A program made the position numbers and the translations under genes. DNA of 64,000 nt from Mycobacterium sp. BK086 (GTDB taxonomy: Bacteria; Actinomycetota; Actinomycetes; Mycobacteriales; Mycobacteriaceae), in contig SNWL01000007.1 in assembly GCA_004362315.1 (NCBI GenBank), positions 409,313-473,312 on the forward strand. Reading direction: 5' to 3'. The first letter of the stretch is position 1; each line of letters starts with the position of its first letter. Under the pieces are notes generated by a model. That model ran no database searches. It saw only the letters and a program-made list of their open reading frames with translations, and was not told the DNA's origin. Positions 58,859-64,000 of the stretch are shown here, one piece after another.

Positions 58859-60469
58859 ATGCAGGCCACCTTGGCTAACTCTCATCCGACGAATGGCGCC
58901 TCTGTAGCGCTGCTTGATCGACCCGACGTCGGCGAGGCACTGACGGCAATCCGGCAACCGGTTGCCGTCGTGAATTCGGTGCACGGGCCGCGCGCGGTGC
59001 TTCTCGACAACACCGGGCAACTAACGTCGGAGATCTTGCGTCAAGATGTGCTCGCCGTCCTGCCGCCGATCTATCCCGAGTGGCTCGGCGACCGTAGCTT
59101 CACCGCGACGCACGGTGTGCGATTCCCTTACGTCGTAGGCGAGATGGCCCGCGGGATCGCGACGCCACAGATGACTGTCGAGGCGGTACGCGCCGGCGTC
59201 ATGGGTTTCTACGGCAGTGCCGGGCTGGATCTGGCCACCGTCGAAGCCGGCGTGCTGGAGATTCAGGCCTCGCTCGGCCGGGACTCCAGCGGCTGGGGCG
59301 CCAATCTGATTCACAACATTCAGAGCGATGGCATCGAACTGGCGACCGTCGATCTGTTCCATCGCCTCGGTGTGCGTTATGTGTCCGCCTCGGCGTTCAT
59401 GCGACTGACCCCCGCGGTTGTCCTCTATGCCGCAAAGGGTCTGCGCCGCGACGCGAGCGGACATGTCGTGCGGGCCGGGCACATTTTCGCCAAGGTCTCT
59501 CGCGACGAGGTCGCGCGGCAGTTCCTGTCGCCCGCTCCGGAAGCGATGTTGAGCGCGTTGGTCGCCGAAGGGCGGCTCACCGCGGAGGAAGCCGCGCTCG
59601 CCAGCGGAATCCCGATCGCCGAAGACATCACGGCTGAAGCGGATTCGGGCGGCCACACCGATAACCGTGCGCTGACCGTTCTGCTGCCGCGGCTGATCAG
59701 CCTGCGCGACGAGATCGCGGCCACCTATGGCTATTCGGTCCTGCCTCGGGTCGGTGCGGCCGGCGGACTGGGTACCCCCGCCGCCGTCGCGGCCGCGTTC
59801 GCCGCAGGCGCGGCATATGTGTTGACGGGTTCGGTCAACCAGTCGGCGGTCGAAAGCGGTTTGTCGCCGGACGCCCGAACCCTGCTGGGGCTGGCCGAGT
59901 CCACCGACGTCGCGATGGCGCCGGCGGCCGACATGTTCGAAATGGGCGTGACCGTCCAGGTTCTCAAGCGCGGAACCATGTTCGCGCAGCGCGGGCACCG
60001 CCTCGCCGACTTCTATCGCCGCTACTCCTCGCTGGAAGAGGCGCCGGCCGAGGAGCTCGCCAATCTCGAAAAGACGGTCCTGGGCCGCAGTGTCGCCGAC
60101 ATCTGGGCGGACACCGAGGCCTTCTTCGCCAAGAGCGATCCGCATCAGGTGGAACGCGCGGCGGCGGACCCCAGACATCGCATGGCCCTGGTATTCCGCT
60201 GGTACCTGTTCACAGGTTCGCAGTGGGCACGCGACGGCAACACGGAGCGCCGCGCTGACTACCAGATCTGGTGTGGCCCGGCGATGGGGGCCTTCAACCA
60301 ATGGGTGCGAGGAAGTTTCCTCGAGCCGGTGGAGGCACGCACGGTTCGGCAGATCGCGCTCAATCTCCTTGAGGGCGCTGCAACTGTGACTCGAGCCGGG
60401 CAGCTTCGCGCTTCGGGCGTCGCGATGCCGCCTTCCGCCTTTGATTTCCGTCCACGTCCCCTCGGATAA
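58859..60469 (+). CDS. pfaD: PfaD-family trans-acting enoylreductase / nitronate monooxygenase-like protein
   Basis: A 536-residue FMN TIM-barrel protein of the PfaD family, which supplies enoyl reduction in trans to polyunsaturated-fatty-acid-type and other polyketide synthases. Characteristic segments are PVVAVVNS-type N-terminus (RQPVAVVNSVHGPRAVLL), VGEMARGIATPQMTVEA, GVMGFYGSAGLDLATVEAGV, ADSGGHTDNRALTVLLP, GAAGGLGTPAAVAAAFAAGA, then YVLTGSVNQ, and the C-terminal LVFRWYLFTGSQWARDG. The ATG at 58859 lacks a strong ribosome binding site but has TAGAGT 8 nt upstream. The PfaA-like gene begins 8 nt after its stop, a clear operon. The product of the pair is unknown. Confidence 0.92.
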   Translation: MQATLANSHPTNGASVALLDRPDVGEALTAIRQPVAVVNSVHGPRAVLLDNTGQLTSEILRQDVLAVLPPIYPEWLGDRSFTATHGVRFPYVVGEMARGIATPQMTVEAVRAGVMGFYGSAGLDLATVEAGVLEIQASLGRDSSGWGANLIHNIQSDGIELATVDLFHRLGVRYVSASAFMRLTPAVVLYAAKGLRRDASGHVVRAGHIFAKVSRDEVARQFLSPAPEAMLSALVAEGRLTAEEAALASGIPIAEDITAEADSGGHTDNRALTVLLPRLISLRDEIAATYGYSVLPRVGAAGGLGTPAAVAAAFAAGAAYVLTGSVNQSAVESGLSPDARTLLGLAESTDVAMAPAADMFEMGVTVQVLKRGTMFAQRGHRLADFYRRYSSLEEAPAEELANLEKTVLGRSVADIWADTEAFFAKSDPHQVERAAADPRHRMALVFRWYLFTGSQWARDGNTERRADYQIWCGPAMGAFNQWVRGSFLEPVEARTVRQIALNLLEGAATVTRAGQLRASGVAMPPSAFDFRPRPLG

Positions 60470-60477
60470 GGGTTACC

Positions 60478-63400
60478 TTGACTGACAACACGCACCAGCC
60501 CATTGCCACTCCGATCGCGGTGGTCGCCATGTCGGCGATCTACCCGGGCGAGTCGGGGTTGACCGGCTTCTGGCGCACAATCACCGCTGGCCGCGACGCC
60601 ATCAGCGAGGTACCCCCCTCGCACTGGCTGATCGAGGACTACTTCGACGCCGACCCCAAGGCTCCGGACAAGACCTACTGTAAGCGGGGCGGCTTCATCG
60701 ACCCGGTGAACTTCGACCCGGTGCAATTCGGGTTGCCGCCCAACGCATTACCGTCGACGGACACCGGACAGATTCTCGCTTTGATCGCGGCCCGGCAGCT
60801 GCTTGATCAGGTTCAGCACGAAGGCGCCGAGGTCGACCTGGACCGTGTCGATGTGGTTCTCGGTGTTGCCTCGACGACCGAACTGGTCGTGCAGATGGGT
60901 TCGCGCATGCAGCGGCCGATCTGGCGTAAAGCCCTGCTGGAGAACGGTTTGGCAGAGGACGAGGCCGACGAGATCTGCCAGGACATCGCGGATCACTATG
61001 TGCCGTGGCAGGAAAGCACGTTCCCGGGTCTGCTCGGCAATGTCATCGCCGGCCGGGTCGCCAACCGCCTCAATCTCGGCGGCGCCAACTTCGTCACCGA
61101 CGCCGCTTGCGCCAGTTCGCTTTCGGCGCTGCAGTCGGCGTTGCACCGGCTGTACCTGCACGAGTCGGATGTGGTGCTGACCGGCGGCGTCGATGCGCTC
61201 AACGACGTGATGATGTACATGTGCTTCTCCAAGACACCGGCGTTTTCGGCGACCGGTGACTGCCGGCCCTTCTCCGCAGGGGCCGACGGCACGATCATCG
61301 GCGAGGGCGTGGGCATGGTCGCCCTCAAGCGGCTCGCCGACGCCGAGCGTGACGGCGACCAGATCCATGCGGTCATCCGTGGACTGGGCTCCTCTTCCGA
61401 CGGAAAGGCTTCCAGCGTCTACGCGCCGCGTTCCGAAGGACAGGCCAAGGCCCTGCGCCGCGCATACGAGCGCGCCGGCTACGACCCGTCGACGGTCGAA
61501 CTTGTCGAAGCCCACGGCACCGCGACCAAAGCCGGTGACGTTGCCGAATTCGCCGGACTGAAGTCGGTGTTCACCGACCCTTCCGCGCGCATCGCGATCG
61601 GATCGGTGAAGTCCCAGATCGGCCACACCAAGGCTGCGGCAGGCGCGGCCGGTCTGATCAAAGCAGTTCTCGCACTGCAGCATTCGACACTGCCCGGCAC
61701 GCTGAAGGTGGATCGGCCCAACCCTGCGATGGGGATCGAGGAATCGCCCTTCTATGTCAATTCGCAGACCCGGCCCTGGGTGCGCAAGAGCGACCAGCCG
61801 CGGCGTGCGTCGGTCAGCTCATTCGGCTTCGGCGGCAGCAACTTCCACGTGACGCTGGAGGAATACCAGGGCGAGCACCGCGCCAAGCGGCTACGGACAT
61901 TGCCCAGTGAGCTCGTGGTACTCAGCGCGCAGTCTGAGGCGGATCTACAGAAGCGGGCCGCTGACATCGTCGCGGCCGCGCGTTCCGGCGAGAGTCTCGC
62001 CCGGATCGCGTTCGAGGCCGCCGAAGAATTCGATGCCTCGCTGCACGCGCGCGCGGGTCTGGTCGCCACCGACGCCGAATCGCTGGCCGCACTGGCTGAT
62101 CGGCTGCGTACGGCGCTGGCCGACGGCAAGGCCGCTGAGCTCAAGGATGCCAACATCGCGGTCGGTTTCGGGCCGGCACGCGAGGGCAAGACCGCCTTCC
62201 TGTTCCCCGGACAGGGCAGTCAGTACGTCGGGATGGGCGGTGACTTGGCGCTCACCTTCCCCGAGGCTCTCGCCGTCTGGGACGGGCTCGAGGGAGATCT
62301 GACGGATCTGCCCGGCGTGGTGTTCCCGGAGCCGGTCTTCGACGCGTCCGCGGTGGATGCGCAGAAGAAGGAACTCACCGCGATGGCCAACGCTCAGCCG
62401 GCCATCGCCGCGACCAGCCTGGCTCAGCTTGCGCTGCTCGACGTCCTCGGCGTGAGCGCGACCGCGGCCGCCGGCCACAGCTTCGGCGAGGTCACCGCGC
62501 TGGCGGCGGCGGGTGTGCTGCCCACCGAGAGTCTGGTGGAGACGGCCCGCACCCGCGGCACCCTGATGAACGAAGCGGGCAAAGGCAAAGACGGTGCGAT
62601 GCTGGCGGTGACGGCGACCGTCGATGACGTGCGGGCACTGCTTGCCACCCAGCCGGCGTCGGGTTCGTTGGTCGTGGCCAACGACAATGCGCCCACCCAG
62701 GTGGTCCTCGCCGGGTACGAGACCGATATCGCATGGGCACAGACCGAGGCAAAGGCCAAGGGCTGGACGGCTGTTCGCCTGCCGGTAGCCTCCGCGTTCC
62801 ACTCGGAGATCGTGGCCGCGAGCTCCGCACCGCTGACCACCTACCTGAAGACGCTGAAGATCGGGCAGCCGAACTTCCCGGTCTACGCCAACGCCACCGC
62901 GCAGGTCTACAGCGAGGACGTCGCGGTGCAACTCGGCGATCAGGTTCAGCAGGTGGTGCGGTTCCGCGAGATGATCGAGGCGATGGCCCGCGACGGCGTC
63001 ACGCGCTTCATCGAGGTCGGCCCGAGTCGGGTCCTGACCGGGCTGGTCACCAAGATCCTTGGCGACGCGGCGCACTTCGCGGTGGCTCTCGACGACCCGA
63101 AGGCCGACGGTCTGCGTGGCTGGCATCGCGGCCTGGCCGCGCTGGCGGCCGACGGTGTCGCACTGGATCTGGTTGCGCTCTTCGATCATTACGCGGAGCC
63201 GGTGAAATTCGTTCCGGCGCCCAAGCATGCCGTCAAGGTCGGTGGAGCGAACCTCGGCAAGCCGTATCCGCCGGTGGACGGCAAGGTCTCGATCAAGGCC
63301 AAGCGCACTCGGGCGAGCGTGCAGAGCGCACCGCCGGCAGTGGTCCCGGCCCCCGCGCCCGCCCCGGCGGTTCAGCGGATGGACGCACCCGTCGCTGCGG

Positions 63401-64000
63401 CACCCGCTCCGGTGGTGCAGGCACAGGCGCCGGTCGTCCAGCAGGCGCCGGTCGTCCAGCAGGTCGAGATCCAGCAGGTCGAAATCCAGGCTGAGGTGAT
63501 CGAGGCCCCGCTGTCCAGTGATGTCTGGAGCATCATCGACAGCATCCAGAAGGAGACTGCCGAGCAGCATCAGCGCTACATGGATGTGGTCACGAACAGC
63601 CACCAGGCGTTCCTGGACATGTCCACCCAGATGATGGCTCAGATCGTGGGTGGGTCCACCACCGTCGCGCAGGCCCCGAGTGTGCTGACAAGTGTTGCAC
63701 CACAGCAGGTTATGGCGCCGGTGATCGCGGCGCCGGTGATCGCGGCGCCGGTAGTCGCGCCGCCGGTCACCGTGGCCCCGGTCGCGCCCGCGCCGGTGGC
63801 TGAGCCGGTTGCGCCCGCACCGGTCGCCGCTCCTGCACCTGCGCCTGCGCCTGCCGTTGCCGCTGCGCCTGCCGCGCCGTCGGTGTCAGCCGGTGATGTT
63901 GTGCTGTCGATTGTTTCGGAGAAGACGGGTTATCCGGTTGACATGCTCGGGTTGGGCATGGAGATGGAGGCTGAGCTCGGGATCGATTCGATCAAGCAGG
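60478..64000 (+). CDS. PfaA-like iterative polyketide/PUFA-type synthase, N-terminal part (runs off the right edge)
   Basis: At least 1174 residues of a type I synthase. The ketosynthase (about 1-450) has active-site Cys211 in TDAACASSLSAL and His residues in VEAHGTATKAGD (H346) and SQIGHTKAAAG (H383). The acyltransferase (about 560-880) has LFPGQGSQYVGMGGD and nucleophile S668 in AGHSFGEVTALAAAG. A Pro/Ala/Gln-rich linker (about 940-1135) contains internal repeats. The first acyl carrier domain starts near 1140, with LGLGMEMEAELGIDSIKQ and pantetheine Ser S1171, the form seen in PUFA synthases. The TTG start at 60478, with AAGGG ahead, is the only one giving a full KS N-terminus. Later domains (more ACPs, KR, DH) are outside the window. 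Confidence 0.93.
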   Translation, partial: MTDNTHQPIATPIAVVAMSAIYPGESGLTGFWRTITAGRDAISEVPPSHWLIEDYFDADPKAPDKTYCKRGGFIDPVNFDPVQFGLPPNALPSTDTGQILALIAARQLLDQVQHEGAEVDLDRVDVVLGVASTTELVVQMGSRMQRPIWRKALLENGLAEDEADEICQDIADHYVPWQESTFPGLLGNVIAGRVANRLNLGGANFVTDAACASSLSALQSALHRLYLHESDVVLTGGVDALNDVMMYMCFSKTPAFSATGDCRPFSAGADGTIIGEGVGMVALKRLADAERDGDQIHAVIRGLGSSSDGKASSVYAPRSEGQAKALRRAYERAGYDPSTVELVEAHGTATKAGDVAEFAGLKSVFTDPSARIAIGSVKSQIGHTKAAAGAAGLIKAVLALQHSTLPGTLKVDRPNPAMGIEESPFYVNSQTRPWVRKSDQPRRASVSSFGFGGSNFHVTLEEYQGEHRAKRLRTLPSELVVLSAQSEADLQKRAADIVAAARSGESLARIAFEAAEEFDASLHARAGLVATDAESLAALADRLRTALADGKAAELKDANIAVGFGPAREGKTAFLFPGQGSQYVGMGGDLALTFPEALAVWDGLEGDLTDLPGVVFPEPVFDASAVDAQKKELTAMANAQPAIAATSLAQLALLDVLGVSATAAAGHSFGEVTALAAAGVLPTESLVETARTRGTLMNEAGKGKDGAMLAVTATVDDVRALLATQPASGSLVVANDNAPTQVVLAGYETDIAWAQTEAKAKGWTAVRLPVASAFHSEIVAASSAPLTTYLKTLKIGQPNFPVYANATAQVYSEDVAVQLGDQVQQVVRFREMIEAMARDGVTRFIEVGPSRVLTGLVTKILGDAAHFAVALDDPKADGLRGWHRGLAALAADGVALDLVALFDHYAEPVKFVPAPKHAVKVGGANLGKPYPPVDGKVSIKAKRTRASVQSAPPAVVPAPAPAPAVQRMDAPVAAAPAPVVQAQAPVVQQAPVVQQVEIQQVEIQAEVIEAPLSSDVWSIIDSIQKETAEQHQRYMDVVTNSHQAFLDMSTQMMAQIVGGSTTVAQAPSVLTSVAPQQVMAPVIAAPVIAAPVVAPPVTVAPVAPAPVAEPVAPAPVAAPAPAPAPAVAAAPAAPSVSAGDVVLSIVSEKTGYPVDMLGLGMEMEAELGIDSIKQ
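63415..63490 (+). repeat. Tandem repeats in the synthase linker (Q-A-P-V-V type)
   Basis: An 18-bp unit (CAGGCGCCGGTCGTCCAG) is repeated, then a 15-bp unit (CAGCAGGTCGARATC) is repeated, encoding QAPVVQ and QQVEI blocks. This is repeat expansion within the flexible linker. Confidence 0.6.
63714..63860 (+). repeat. Ala/Pro/Val-rich repeats in the pre-ACP linker
   Basis: GCGCCGGTGATCGCG-type units recur (63717-63760), followed by related GCGCCGGTNG and GCNCCTGCG units, encoding APVIA, APVVA and PAPAP blocks before the first carrier domain. Confidence 0.55.

Noticed and set aside
1-64000. tRNA, rRNA, CRISPR arrays, transposases and phage genes
   Set aside because: None could be recognised on either strand; all longer frames are assigned to housekeeping or metabolic genes or to shadows.

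Overview
The window comes from the chromosome of a mycobacterium, most likely a fast-growing Mycolicibacterium-type species. Base composition is GC-rich with strongly GC-biased third codon positions, and GTG and TTG starts are common. The central gene order follows the M. tuberculosis stretch Rv1257c to Rv1287, recalled from general knowledge and not checked against a database. No tRNA, rRNA, CRISPR array, insertion sequence or phage gene was seen.

Layout. (1) 1-3988: the N-terminus of a cytochrome P450, divergent from a tight three-gene cassette with 4-nt overlaps. The cassette encodes a stand-alone adenylation enzyme, a URO-D-fold protein lacking the usual catalytic Arg block, and a carrier-protein/thioesterase. 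It looks like a small NRPS-like pathway of unknown product. (2) 3985-15695: a block matching Rv1257c-Rv1264, with an FAD-linked oxidase, Tap efflux pump, UdgB, a luciferase-like flavoenzyme, a deazaflavin nitroreductase-type protein, a HIT protein, an amidase and an Rv1264-type adenylyl cyclase. A 1053-residue cyclase-ATPase and a family 6 DNA glycosylase are inserted. (3) 15708-17771: a small membrane protein, an unknown protein preceded by TGTAA repeats, and a beta-rich exported protein. (4) 17885-27174: the Rv1272c-Rv1278 counterpart, with a heterodimeric ABC exporter, LprB/LprC lipoproteins, a SixA-type phosphatase and an SbcD/SbcC-like pair.

(5) 27176-34728: a segment not recalled at this position in M. 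tuberculosis. It holds a WS/DGAT acyltransferase, a molybdopterin oxidoreductase, DszA-like and DszC-like flavin monooxygenases, and an alpha/beta hydrolase. (6) 34718-45606: the oligopeptide permease (oppBCDA), two small exported proteins, a beta-carbonic anhydrase, and sulfate activation genes (cysD, cysNC, a cysQ-like phosphatase) followed by an isochorismatase-family hydrolase. (7) 45607-48345: two exported proteins with basic tails. Their promoters share a direct-repeat box abutting the -10 element, and the first also has a PHO-box-like repeat upstream. (8) 48386-57937: an Rrf2 regulator, VOC protein, TDT transporter, F420/flavin enzymes, lactate 2-monooxygenase, MFS transporter, a Gly-Pro-tailed exported protein with a coupled micro-ORF, a flavin amine oxidase and a voltage-gated-type cation channel. 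(9) 58161-64000: a hemophore-like protein, then pfaD followed 8 nt later by a pfaA-like KS-AT-ACP synthase that runs off the window.

A recurring feature is leaderless-type promoter geometry. TANNNT hexamers sit 6-7 nt before ATG or GTG at many genes, including several divergent pairs. In three places the TAG stop codon of the upstream gene forms the first three bases of the next gene's -10 hexamer.
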